A DNA stretch of 64,000 bases from Rhodovastum sp963709085. Its GTDB lineage: Bacteria; Pseudomonadota; Alphaproteobacteria; Acetobacterales; Acetobacteraceae. Under the pieces are notes generated by a model. It worked only from the letters and a program-made list of their open reading frames with translations. It did not search any database and was not told the DNA's origin. The position numbers and the translations under genes are program-made. Position 1 is the stretch's first letter. Each line of letters begins with the position of its first letter. The stretch is taken from contig CAVPVB010000007.1 of the NCBI GenBank assembly GCA_963709085.1, forward strand, positions 1,116,001-1,180,000, written 5' to 3'. Below are positions 44,946-54,359 of this stretch, in pieces.

Positions 44946-45758
44946 TTACGCGCCCCGTTCCGCCTGCTTCACCGCCTGCCACAACGCCTCCATCTCCTCC
45001 AGCGTCGCCTCCCCGGGTGTCCGCCCTTCCGCCGCCAGCGCCGCCTCCACGCCGCCAAATCGCCGGGCGAATTTGAAATTCGCTTCCCGCAGGCAGCGTT
45101 CGGCGTCCAGCCCCAGCTTGCGCGCCAGATTTGCCATCACGAACAGAACATCGCCCAGCTCGTCAGCCAGCCGCGCCGGGTCGGCGCCGTCCAGCTCGGC
45201 GCGCAGCTCGGTCACCTCCTCGTCCAGCTTTTCCAGCACCGCGTGCGCGTCGGGCCAGTCGAAGCCCACCCGGGCGGCGCGGCGCGTCAGTTTCTCGGCG
45301 CGGGTCAGCGCCGGCAACCCGAGCGGAATGCCGGCCAGCGTGCCGGTTTCGGCCCGCGCGGCGCGCTCGGCGCCTTTCTGTTCCTCCCACGCCGCCACCT
45401 GCATCCCGGCCGTCCGGGCCGCCGCGTCGCCGAACACGTGCGGATGCCGCCGCACCATTTTGTCGGCGATGTGCCGCGCCACCTCGGCGAAGCCGAACCG
45501 GCCTTCCTCCTCGGCCATGCGGGCATGATAGACCACCTGGAACAGCAGATCGCCGAGTTCGTCGGGAAGGGCGGCGAAGTCCCGCCGCAGGATCGCGTCG
45601 GCCACCTCGTAGGCCTCCTCGATCGTGTAGGGGGCGATGGAGGCAAAATCCTGCGCCACGTCCCATTTGCAGCCCCGCACCGGATCGCGCAGGGCGGTCA
45701 TGATGCCGAGCAGGCGACGCAACTCCGTGGCGGCTTGATCCGGCTCCGGGTCATGCAT
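44946..45758 (-). CDS. mazG: MazG nucleoside triphosphate pyrophosphohydrolase
   Basis: A 270-residue housecleaning enzyme that hydrolyses NTPs to NMPs. Two MazG domains are visible: the first with CKWDVAQDFASIAPYTIEEAYEVADAI and LPDELGDLLFQVVYHARMAEE, the second with LDEEVTELRAEL and LADELGDVLFVMANLARKLG, each giving the ExxE-ExxD metal site. ATG 45758 overlaps the 3' end of the chemoreceptor gene by 8 bp. Confidence 0.94.
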   Translation of the reverse strand: MHDPEPDQAATELRRLLGIMTALRDPVRGCKWDVAQDFASIAPYTIEEAYEVADAILRRDFAALPDELGDLLFQVVYHARMAEEEGRFGFAEVARHIADKMVRRHPHVFGDAAARTAGMQVAAWEEQKGAERAARAETGTLAGIPLGLPALTRAEKLTRRAARVGFDWPDAHAVLEKLDEEVTELRAELDGADPARLADELGDVLFVMANLARKLGLDAERCLREANFKFARRFGGVEAALAAEGRTPGEATLEEMEALWQAVKQAERGA

Positions 45759-47932
45759 GGCCTGTTTTCCCACCGTTGAAATGGCAAACCGCACGCCATG
45801 AACCATCTGGCGCCGCTGCCCGGCCCCGCGCGGGCAGAGGCGGGTCCTGCACGCCCGGGCCGGCTACGTCAACGCCGAGCTGCCGGGCCGGGCTGTCACC
45901 CAGGCCGCCAGGGTCGTCGCTGTTATCCATGGTGATCACGAAATCATCGACTTCCCGCCGCAGCGTGGCGGCCACATCGGCGACCTCGCCTGCCGTCGTC
46001 AGCACGTCCCGGCTGGAATCGCCGGTACGCTGGGCAATGATGGCGACGTCGGCCATGGCGACGCTGGCGCGGCAGGTCATCTGCGCCACCTCCTGCACCG
46101 AGGCCGCGATCTCCTGCGTCGCCGCGCCCTGTTCCTCCACGGCGGCGGCGATGATGGCAGCAATTTCGTCCACCCGCCCGATGGCGGTTGTCATGCCGCG
46201 CATCTCGCGCACCGCCGCGTCGGTCGCGGCGCGGATGGCGGCGACGCGGCGGGCGATGTCCTCGGTCGCGTGGGCACTCTGGGCCGCCAGTGTCTTCACT
46301 TCGCCGGCGACCACGGCGAAGCCGCGTCCCGCGTCGCCGGCGCGCGCCGCCTCGATGGTTGCGTTGAGGGCCAGCAGCTTGGTCCGGTCGGCGATCGCGG
46401 AAATGGTCGCCAGGATGCTGCCGATCTCCGCGGCGCTGCCGGCCAGGGCGTCTACCTCGCCATCGGCCTGTCGTCCGCGCGCCACCGCCTCCTGGCTGGC
46501 GACCGCGACCTGGGCCACCTGGCGGCTGATCTCGTTCACGCTGACCGCCAGTTGCTCGGTCGCCGCGGCCACCGATCCAAGCTGCTGCGACGATTCCTCC
46601 GCCTCGCATTTGGTCTGCCGGGTTCCGGCCTCGGTCCGTTCCGCGACCTCGACCATCAGCGCGGCGGCGTTGCGGATATTGTCCGAACGTCGTCGCCAGC
46701 CGCTGCAGCACGCCGGTTATGGAAACGCCGAAATCCTGTGTGCACCGGTGCATCGCCGCCTGACGCCGCTGCCGCCGGGCGTACTCGGCGGCCTGCGCCG
46801 CCGCGAGTTCGTCGTTGCGGCGCAGCGCCGCCTTGAACACGGTCAGCGTCTCGGCCATGTCGCCCACTTCATCGCGCATCCAACTGCCGGGCACCGCAAC
46901 GTCGCGCTTGCCGCTGGCCAGCGATCCCATCACCGCCGCGAGTCTTCTGACCCGGCGCGCGATGGTGCGGCCGATCAGCAGGCCCAGCGCCGCGGTCAGC
47001 AATCCGGCCGCCGCCATCCCGGCCGATTGTATCCGCAACACCGTCCGTTCGGCGACGACCGTCATCTCGGCCTGTGCCGCGCGCCTGGCATCGATGTGGC
47101 TGACCAACGTCTCCAGCGCGGTCGACAGCCGGTCGGCCTCACCGCGAAGCTGCTCAAGCTGGTTGGGGAATTCCGAGAGCACATCGCTCAGATTGCGGAA
47201 ACTTCGTTGATAGGCCGCGATCCCGCCAGCCAACTGGTCATGCTTCTCGGCGGGCAGTGCGCTCGCGTCGAGCGCCTCGGTGAACTCCGACGCATGGCCT
47301 CCCAAGGCGGCCGCCAAGGCCGGCTCGCCCTGCAACATGAAATCCTTCTCGGTACGCAGCATCTGCAACATGGCCACCTGCAATCGCAGCAATGGCGTGG
47401 CATCGGGCCCGGCCGCGTCGGCCAGTTCCTCCAGCGTGTCCTCGACGCCCTGGCCCGCCTCCCGCACGCGGCCCTGCAAACCGTCGGCCGGCTGGAGACC
47501 CAGGTTCGCCATGGTCGCCGCGGCCTGGGTAAAGTCGTGCTGATATATCTCCATCAGCCGACGGACCTCCTGCATGCCCGCAACGATCTCCGGCGCCGTT
47601 TCGTCGGCCAGCCCCTGCTCCAGCAGTCGATCCGTCCGTTTGAAGGTTTCCTCCTCGCGGGCCAGCAGTTCCGGCCGCCGTTCGGCCAGGAACACATTGC
47701 CCAGGTTGCGTGCCGCCTCGAAAGTCATTCCGGCCCGTACCACGCGGAGATTGGCCGACCACGACGCCTCCATCTCGCCCTGCAGGCGCGAACGGGTCGC
47801 TTGCGTCGACCACATCATCACCGCGACGAACACGAAGGCGAGAATCCCGACGACCGAGATGGCGAGAACCTGGACGCGAATCGACTGCCGACGCACAAGT
47901 CGCTGCACGACCGTATGAAGCAAACTCTTCAT
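45751..47932 (-). pseudogene. Methyl-accepting chemotaxis protein, frameshifted
   Basis: The N-terminal frame has a membrane helix (VLAISVVGILAFVFVAVMMW), a periplasmic helical sensor (about 40-285), a second helix (GMAAAGLLTAALGLLIGRTIA) and a HAMP domain. The signalling hairpin is in another frame: AIADRTKLLALNATIEAARAGDAGRGFAVVAGEVKTLA. One extra base near 46685 separates them; removing it gives LATTSDNIRNAAALMVEVAERT. The full product would be about 725 residues with an unusual Pro/Gly-rich tail. It signals to CheA/CheW if intact. Confidence 0.87.
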
Positions 47933-47959
47933 GCCAGGGAACCCCGCTATTCGTTCGGT

Positions 47960-48493
47960 CTAGGCCGCGGCGACTGCCGGCGTTTCCTGGGCGATTCCGT
48001 TGATTCCGCCAAGCACGGCCTGGACCCGGTGGCGCGGCTGGAACCGCAGGCGCAGCGACAGCAGGATCTTCACCCGCCGTTCGATCATGCCGAACACCTC
48101 ACGGTAAGCCGCCATCTGCAATGCGGTGCTGTCGACGGCGAGCTGCGGTTCGGGCAGGCTCCAATGCGCGCTGACCGGGTCGCCCGGCCATGCCGGCCAG
48201 GCCTGTTGGGCGGCGCCGTCGCACAGCGTGAACACGAAATCCATGACCGGCGCGCCCGGGGCGACAAATTCGGTCCATTCCTTACTGCGCAAATGACCGG
48301 TCGGCACACCGAGTTGCCGCAGCAAAAGCAGGGCCGTCGCATCAAGCTGGCCCGCAGGGTGACTTCCGGCGCTGAACCCATGGAAACGCCCACCTCCCCA
48401 ATGGTTCACGAGAGCTTCCGCAATGATGCTGCGGCCAGCGTTCCCGGTGCCAAGGAAGAGAATATTGTAGGGCATTTCAGAATCCTGGGTCAT
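47960..48493 (-). CDS. ArsC/LMW-phosphatase-like protein lacking the catalytic Cys
   Basis: A 177-residue protein of the thioredoxin-coupled arsenate reductase family (low-molecular-weight phosphatase fold). The P-loop expected as FLCTGNSARS reads FLGTGNAGRS, so the nucleophilic Cys is Gly (GGC for TGC). Downstream regions fit well: SAGSHPAGQLDATALLLLRQLG, RSKEWTEF and VFTLCDGAAQQAWPAWPG. It is either inactive, repurposed, or a base error. It stands alone, with no arsR or acr3 gene nearby. ATG 48493 is preferred; 48475 is possible. Confidence 0.8.
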   Translation of the reverse strand: MTQDSEMPYNILFLGTGNAGRSIIAEALVNHWGGGRFHGFSAGSHPAGQLDATALLLLRQLGVPTGHLRSKEWTEFVAPGAPVMDFVFTLCDGAAQQAWPAWPGDPVSAHWSLPEPQLAVDSTALQMAAYREVFGMIERRVKILLSLRLRFQPRHRVQAVLGGINGIAQETPAVAAA

Positions 48494-48569
48494 CACATGG
48501 TCTCCGGAGGGTCGGGCAAGGCCGGCGGGGCAAACGCCGGATACGGTGCTGTTTTGGCTGCGCCGCCGT

Positions 48570-50358
48570 TCATGCGACGGACGCCGCGGAGGAGATGGTT
48601 TCCGCCGCCACGGATGACGCATCGGCCTTGGCGAGCCGCTTGAGGGAGGCGAGCCGGTTAGCGACGCCATCCAGCGTCATCGGCATCGGCCCGGCCTCCA
48701 GCGTCAGGATGCCGCAGCTCACACTGAGCAGCGGAAACTGGCGGTAGATGCCGCTGCGGTCGAAATCCGCCGACAACGCCGGCCGCCCGCGTTTCGGGGT
48801 CGTAGAACGTCGTTGCGTCGGAATTGAACTCGGCGATCAGTGCGCGCACCCGCGCCTGCACGTCATCGCCCGGCACCGGCCGCAGGCCGAGGACAAAGTC
48901 GTCGCCGCCGATATGGCCCAGGAATGCCGATGCATCGGCGAAATGCCGGCGCAGCAGGTCGGCGAACAGGACGATGGCCCGATCGCCGAGCCTGAAACCG
49001 AAACTGTCATTGAACGGCTTGAAATTATCGAAGTCGAAATAGGCGAAGATGCGTGTGCACATCACGTCGGCAAGCGACGACAGGATATATTCGTTGATAT
49101 CCACGTTGCCGGGAAGCCTGGTCAGCGGGTTCTGGTTGCGGGCCTGGGCCAGGTTGCGTTCGCTGACAAGCCGCAGGAGCTGCTGATGTTGCAGCAGGCC
49201 CGCATAGCCATTTTCATCAACGATCACAACGCATGGCGCTTCCGGCCGGATGGCGACGGCGTCCAATATCCGGTCAAGCTCGGTGGTGATGTCGCAGACG
49301 GTGCATGGCGAAATCAGCTCGCGGATTCCCGCGTCCTTGGCCCGGCGGAACAGCAATTCACGGCCGAGCGGCGAATAGACGAATTCCTTGAGGCTGGTTT
49401 CCTGGATGACGCCGATCGGCTGGTTTTCCGCATTCGTCACCGCGAAGACCGAGCGGTTCGGGTGGCGCCGGAATGCATCAAACACGCCGTTCAGCGTTTC
49501 ATCCCGCGACAGCGTCGGCGCCTTGTCCAGCTCCGGCCGCAGCAGCGTGGCCGGATCGGCCCGGGTCCGCCGGTCACGGCTGTTGCTGTCGGCGACGACG
49601 GAATAGATGGAGGCCAGGGCAGAAAGCTCGCGGGCGGGTCGGGCAATCCAGTAGCCTTGCGCCAGATCGCAGCCGATTTCGCGGCAGGTGCGGAACTCGG
49701 CTTCGGTCTCGATGCCCTCGGCCACGACCTTGATGCCCAGGACATGGGCAAGCTGAACGATCGAGGCGAGGAACACCTTTTTCTTCTGGTGCCCGGGGAT
49801 TCCGGCGACGAAGAAGCGATCGATTTTGATCAGGTCCGGCTGGCTGTCGTACAGCAACCGCAGGCCGGAATAGCCGATGCCGAAATCATCGATGGCGATC
49901 AGGCATTCCGGCGCGATGGCATGCAATCGCCTTTTGGCTTCAAGCACGTCCCCGATGGAACTGGCTTCCGATATCTCGATGCAAAGGGTTCGTGGGTCGA
50001 TGGCGGCCCGGGCCAGCGACCGCCGGATGCCATCCGCGTCGAATTGCCCCGAGGCGATGAGGCGGTTGTCGATGTTGAGAAACAATCTGGCATTGATGTG
50101 CTGGCGGACGAGGGCGAAGCGGGCGATCGCTTTTTGGCCCAGTATTTTGTCGGAGAGGGCCGCGATCGGCGGCGCGTAGGCCCGGTCGATCAGCGCCGAC
50201 ACGGTGGCGAACCCCATCGCCTCATGACCGCGCAGCAACGCTTCGAATCCGAAGACGCCGCCGGAGTTGACGCTCACGATCGGCTGGTACCAGGTACTCG
50301 ACAAGCTCCTCAAGGCGACGAAGGAACACCGCGTCCGCATGGGACAACGATGCCGCAA
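48570..50358 (-). pseudogene. EAL-CBS-GGDEF cyclic-di-GMP protein, frameshifted near the 3' end
   Basis: An EAL domain (about residues 20-245) keeps its active residues: FGFEALLRG, LFLNIDN, CIEISE, IAIDDFGIGYS, DLIKID and AEGIETE. A CBS pair follows (about 285-400), then a GGDEF domain whose signature reads GGDDF. This is the architecture of dual or light-duty PDE proteins. A break near 48778 moves the end (LSADFDRSGIYRQFPLLSVSCGIL) into another frame ending at 48570. The N-terminus may also be shifted; a start at 50404 in another frame is an alternative. Phosphodiesterase activity is expected. Confidence 0.83.
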
Positions 50359-50404
50359 CGAGCGGCGGAGCGGTCTCCGGCGGTGAGCGCGTCAGGGAGT
50401 GCAT

Positions 50405-50698
50405 GACATAAGTTTACGATGCCGGCGCCGCTGTTGCAGATAGCGGCCAAGCTGGCCCCTCGCGGTTAGCGCGGCCTAAATTTATGTGTGACTCATTGAT
50501 GGCAGTCTGGCACGGATGGCCGCGACGAAAGCGGCCGCGGTCAGGTTGCAAGCGGCATGCGGCTGCGCTGGTTGGCGCGGCAGTGCCGGTGCCGGTCTGC
50601 GTGGTGCCGCGCCAGAAGGTTGAACCGATTGGTAACCCTTAACCAACCAGACTGCCCGGGCAACGCCCGGTTCCGCAGATGACCATGGAGACCCTTCG
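50405..50698. other. Divergent intergenic region between the two c-di-GMP genes
   Basis: These 294 bp hold the promoters of two divergent genes. A hairpin-like GGCCGCGACGAAAGCGGCC lies near 50518-50536 and a GGTTGAACCGATTGGTAACCC imperfect palindrome near 50618. No operator could be assigned. Confidence 0.4.
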
Positions 50699-52072
50699 AT
50701 GGCCGCGCACCTCGCGACCGATGCCCCTTCCGTGACTGACGAGCTCGACACCGTCACCGTTTCCAGAATGCTGACCGGCAGCCGAGCCGTCCCGGTCGCC
50801 GTGGTCAGGGAGGGGAGGTTTGCCTTCGCCAACCCGGCGTTCATATCCCTGTTCGGCCCTGACGCGGGCTTCATCGGCCTGCCGCTGATGGAGGTGATCG
50901 CGGCCGAAAGCCGGGCAGCCATGCGCAAGGCCCTGTCCGATCCGGCAGAGACGCCGGTGACCTTCCAGGGGCGGGTGATCCGGCGCGACGGCTCGTCGTT
51001 CGACGCCGAACTGCTGCTTGCCCGCGAGATGCTCGACGGCGTTCCGATGCTCTGTGTCTTCGCCGAGGATGTCACCTGGCGGCAGCTTTCGGAGAAGAAC
51101 TTGATCGACCTGGCCTACACCGACATGCTGACGGGGCTGGCGAACCGGGCGCTGGTGCTGGACCGGCTGCGTGATGCCCTCGTCGAGGCACGGGGCTCCG
51201 TTGCCGGACTGCCGGTTCCTGGATTGCCGGTTCCCGGATTGCCCGTTTCTGGCCTAGCAGTGTTGATGGCCGATCTGGACGGCCTGAAGCGCGTCAACGA
51301 CACGTACGGGCACCAGGCCGGCGACGTTGTTCTCCAGGTGACGGCGCAGCGTTTCCTGGGGTGCATCCGCGAACGCGACACGCTGGGCCGGCTCGGCGGC
51401 GACGAATTCTGCGTCCTGTTGCCGCGGGTGAGGGATGGCATCGGCGCCGGGCTGATTGCCGACCGGCTTGTCGAGGCGGCACGCCAGCCGATCCCGATCA
51501 ATGGCCGGGACGTTTGTGTTGGCGTCAGCATCGGGATCGCGCTGTTCCCGATCAATGGCGAGACCTCGGATGCGCTGATCGCCGCCGCCGACGCGGCCCT
51601 CTACGAGGCGAAGAGGGGCGGCAGGAACCGCTATGCCACGGCGTCCGCGCTGGCATCGCCGGCGGCGATCTCATTGCCGCTGTTCATCTGGACCGCCGCC
51701 CATGATGTCGGCATCGCGACAATCGACAAGCAGCACCGCAAACTCGCGGCGCACCTGAACGACCTTGCGGCATCCCTGAGCCGCGGGGACGAGATGGCGG
51801 CGGTTTCGGTAAAGCTTGCGTCAACGCTCTCCTACGCCCGGCATCACTTCGACTATGAAGAGCGCCTCATGGACGCGCATGATTTCGCCGATGCCGCGGC
51901 ACACCGGGCCAGCCATGTGCATCTCCTGAACGACCTTCGCAACTTCTCGGCCGGCTGCGATACCCGTAGCCTGAGCCTGACCACCCGGTTTCTGCAGGAA
52001 TGGCTGCTTCGTCACAGCGACGGCCCGGACCGCGAACTGGCCAAGGCGCTGAGGGCCCGTGGCGTCGAGTGA
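50699..52072 (+). CDS. PAS-GGDEF-bacteriohemerythrin diguanylate cyclase
   Basis: A 457-residue cytoplasmic sensor enzyme. A PAS domain (about 25-130) precedes a GGDEF domain (about 140-310) with DLDGLKRVNDTYGHQAGD and the intact GGDEF signature in RLGGDEFCVLLP. The C-terminal hemerythrin domain (about 325-445) keeps all di-iron ligand motifs: HDVGIATIDKQHRKL, HHFDYEERLMD, HRASHVH and HSDGPD. Oxygen binding probably tunes c-di-GMP output. A threefold GLPVP repeat is inserted early in the GGDEF domain (near residues 168-183). The cyclase should oppose the neighbouring EAL protein. Confidence 0.93.
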   Translation: MAAHLATDAPSVTDELDTVTVSRMLTGSRAVPVAVVREGRFAFANPAFISLFGPDAGFIGLPLMEVIAAESRAAMRKALSDPAETPVTFQGRVIRRDGSSFDAELLLAREMLDGVPMLCVFAEDVTWRQLSEKNLIDLAYTDMLTGLANRALVLDRLRDALVEARGSVAGLPVPGLPVPGLPVSGLAVLMADLDGLKRVNDTYGHQAGDVVLQVTAQRFLGCIRERDTLGRLGGDEFCVLLPRVRDGIGAGLIADRLVEAARQPIPINGRDVCVGVSIGIALFPINGETSDALIAAADAALYEAKRGGRNRYATASALASPAAISLPLFIWTAAHDVGIATIDKQHRKLAAHLNDLAASLSRGDEMAAVSVKLASTLSYARHHFDYEERLMDAHDFADAAAHRASHVHLLNDLRNFSAGCDTRSLSLTTRFLQEWLLRHSDGPDRELAKALRARGVE

Positions 52073-52184
52073 ACGGGCTTGCCCGCGGCGGCAGATATAC
52101 GGTTATCGATCGTATAAATGAACGGATACTTGCCCGACGCCGTGCAATGGGGTTCAACACCCCAGAACGAGAAGGAGGCCTTCC

Positions 52185-53477
52185 ATGACCACTGCCCATC
52201 CCGAGACGCTCGCCCTGCACGCCGGCTGGCGTGCCGATCCCGCCACCACGGCCGTGGCGGTGCCGATCTACCAGACCACCTCGTATCAGTTCAAATCCAC
52301 CGAGCACGCGGCGAACCTGTTCGCGCTGGCGGAACTGGGCAACATCTATACCCGCATCGGCAACCCGACGACCGACGTGCTGGAAAAGCGCGTGGCCGCG
52401 CTGGAGGGCGGGGTGGCGGCGCTGGCGGTGTCTTCCGGCCAGGCGGCCAGTGCCTTCGCGGTGAAAAACCTGGCGCGCGCCGGCGACAACATCGTCTCCT
52501 CGACCGACCTGTACGGCGGCACCTGGAACCTGTTCCGCAACCAGCTCAAGGACGAGGGAATCGAGGTCCGCTTCGTCGATCCTTCCGATCCCGAGGCCTT
52601 CGCGCGCGCCACCGACGACCGCACCCGCGCCTATTACGCCGAGACGTTGCCCAACCCGAAGCTGCGGGTGTTCCCGATCGCCGAGGTCGCCGCCATCGGC
52701 AAGCGCTTCGGCATTCCGCTGATCGTGGACAACACTGCCGCCCCGATTCTGGTTCGGCCGTTGGAGCATGGCGCCGCGGTGGTGGTGTATTCGCTGACCA
52801 AATACCTGGGCGGCCACGGCACCTCGATCGGCGGCATCATCGTCGATGGCGGCAATTTCGACTGGGAGGGCAACGCCGCCCGCCAGCCGGCGCTGAACAC
52901 GCCCGACCCGAGCTACCATGGCGCGGTGTGGACGCAGGCGGTCAAGCCGATCGGGCCGGTCGCCTACATCATCAAGGCGCGCACCACCCTGCTGCGTGAC
53001 CTCGGCGCGGCGCTGAGCCCGTTCAACGCCTTCCTGTTCCTGCAGGGCATCGAGACGGTGACTCTGCGCATGAAGGCGCACAGCGACAATGCGCTGGCGG
53101 TGGCCAACTTCCTGCAGGAGCGCGCCGAGGTGACGCGGGTGATCCACCCTTCCACCACCACCGGGCAGGATGGCGAGTGGACGCGCAAATACCTGCCGCG
53201 TGGTCAGGGCGGGCTGGTCGGCTTCGAGCTGGCGGGCGGCGCGGAGGCCGGACGGCGCTTCATCGACAACCTGAAGCTGCTGTACCACGTGGCCAATATC
53301 GGTGATGCGCGCAGCCTGGCGATCCATCCGGCCAGCACCACGCACTCGCAGCTGACCGGCGAGGAACAGGCGGCGACCGGGGTGTCGCCGGGCTATGTGC
53401 GGCTGTCGATCGGCATCGAGCACATCGACGACATCCTGGACGACCTGGCCCAGGCGCTCGACGCGGCGGGAGGCTGA
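52185..53477 (+). CDS. metY: O-acetylhomoserine sulfhydrylase
   Basis: A 430-residue PLP enzyme of the Cys/Met metabolism family that makes homocysteine from O-acetylhomoserine and sulphide. Key features are YTRIGNPTTDVLEKRVAALEGG, SSGQAASAFA, DNTAAPILVRP and the PLP Lys in VYSLTKYLGGHGTSIGG. The extended C-terminal GDARSLAIHPASTTHSQL is typical of MetY. GAAGGAGG precedes the ATG. No SAM riboswitch is evident in the 112-bp leader. Confidence 0.94.
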   Translation: MTTAHPETLALHAGWRADPATTAVAVPIYQTTSYQFKSTEHAANLFALAELGNIYTRIGNPTTDVLEKRVAALEGGVAALAVSSGQAASAFAVKNLARAGDNIVSSTDLYGGTWNLFRNQLKDEGIEVRFVDPSDPEAFARATDDRTRAYYAETLPNPKLRVFPIAEVAAIGKRFGIPLIVDNTAAPILVRPLEHGAAVVVYSLTKYLGGHGTSIGGIIVDGGNFDWEGNAARQPALNTPDPSYHGAVWTQAVKPIGPVAYIIKARTTLLRDLGAALSPFNAFLFLQGIETVTLRMKAHSDNALAVANFLQERAEVTRVIHPSTTTGQDGEWTRKYLPRGQGGLVGFELAGGAEAGRRFIDNLKLLYHVANIGDARSLAIHPASTTHSQLTGEEQAATGVSPGYVRLSIGIEHIDDILDDLAQALDAAGG

Positions 53478-53607
53478 GAGGGCCGGCTAAGGCTGGCGCG
53501 CGAAGGGGCCGGGCACCAGGCATCAGTCGCCTGGGTCCGGCGTGCCGCCCGGCATAACCTGCCGGGCAGGACGCCCCGGGGCCTGGCCGATCCCGGCCGC
53601 CTGTGGC

Positions 53608-53622
53608 TGGCACGGAGTTTGC
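53608..53622 (+). promoter_or_regulatory. Sigma-54 (-24/-12) promoter
   Basis: The sequence CTGGCACGGAGTTTGCT contains TGGCACG-N4-TTGCT, an exact match to the RpoN consensus with the GG and GC doublets correctly spaced. It lies 34 bp before the ATG at 53657, and a GGAGG ribosome site lies between them. Confidence 0.75.
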
Positions 53623-53656
53623 TGCATCCGCTGCATCATTCGTGGAGGATGAGCCC

Positions 53657-54001
53657 ATGGCGATTTCCGCGCTCGGGAGCGTGGCGGCCGGCGCCACAAT
53701 CAACAAGCTCGCCGCGTCTTCCGGCTCCGGTTTCGGCGCGCAGCTATCGGTCGCGGTGGGACAGGGCCGCGCCGGTCACGGCCATGGCGCTAAGGGCCAC
53801 CGGACGCAGGAAACCGGCACATCGGCGGACACCGCGCAGCAGGCCGGGGCCGTCAGCGCCCCCATGAGCGCCACCCCGGCGGCCAGCCTGGCCGATACCA
53901 CACGGGCGCTGGTGGGCGACGTGTTCGGGGCGCTCGGTGCCAACACCCCCACCGCGGCCGCCGCCCAGCGGGCGATTGAGGCCTATCGCCAGACGACGTG
54001 A
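53657..54001 (+). CDS. Small Ala/Gly/His-containing orphan protein under sigma-54 promoter
   Basis: A 114-residue protein I do not recognise. The N-terminus MAISALGSVAAGATINKLAAS is mildly hydrophobic but not a clear signal peptide. The middle is low-complexity with GRAGHGHGAKGHR. The C-terminus (LADTTRALVGDVFGALG and TAAAAQRAIEAYRQ) looks helical and vaguely like small flagellar rod/hook accessory proteins. With a consensus sigma-54 promoter in front, a flagellar or nitrogen-related role is a guess. GTGGAGG precedes the ATG by 8 nt. Confidence 0.6.
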   Translation: MAISALGSVAAGATINKLAASSGSGFGAQLSVAVGQGRAGHGHGAKGHRTQETGTSADTAQQAGAVSAPMSATPAASLADTTRALVGDVFGALGANTPTAAAAQRAIEAYRQTT

Positions 54002-54048
54002 GGTTTCCGGCGCCGGACGGCCACGGGCCGGCAGGGTTTATGCAGGGT

Positions 54049-54206
54049 AATCGGGTGAAGGAAGGCCAGGGCTCTGCCCTGGACCCGCCAAGGGCCGAGA
54101 GGCCCCTGGACCCCCTCTCATAACAACTGTCTAAACGAATGGGTTCTAAGGGCTCCGCCCTTAGCGGGGTCCAGGGGCAGAGCCCCTGGCCTTCCTTCAC
54201 CCGATT
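54049..54206. repeat. Long intergenic palindrome, copy 5 of 5
   Basis: The largest member: outer arms extend to AATCGGGTGAAGGAAGGCC and its complement, with the same inner CCAAGGGCCGAGAGGCCCCTGG and TAAGGGCTCCGCCCTTA blocks as the copy at 19.6 kb. It lies 48 bp after the orphan gene and before the epimerase gene. Confidence 0.85.
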
Positions 54207-54359
54207 GCCCTGAGGGATTATGTTGACGCAATGGATCGGCAACCCTAGGTGTGTTTACGCCGGTGGTTTGAGCGCGCGGCGCGAGCCTTGTCGGGCCAAG
54301 TGCAACTTGTCTCTGTTTATCCGCATGACGCGCCCCGCGAGCGGCAACGGAAAGAGGCG

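Noticed and set aside
52073..52184. SAM riboswitch upstream of metY
   Set aside because: SAM-II-type motifs expected in alphaproteobacteria are not present in this 112-bp leader; only a weak ATACG/CGTAT inverted repeat is seen.
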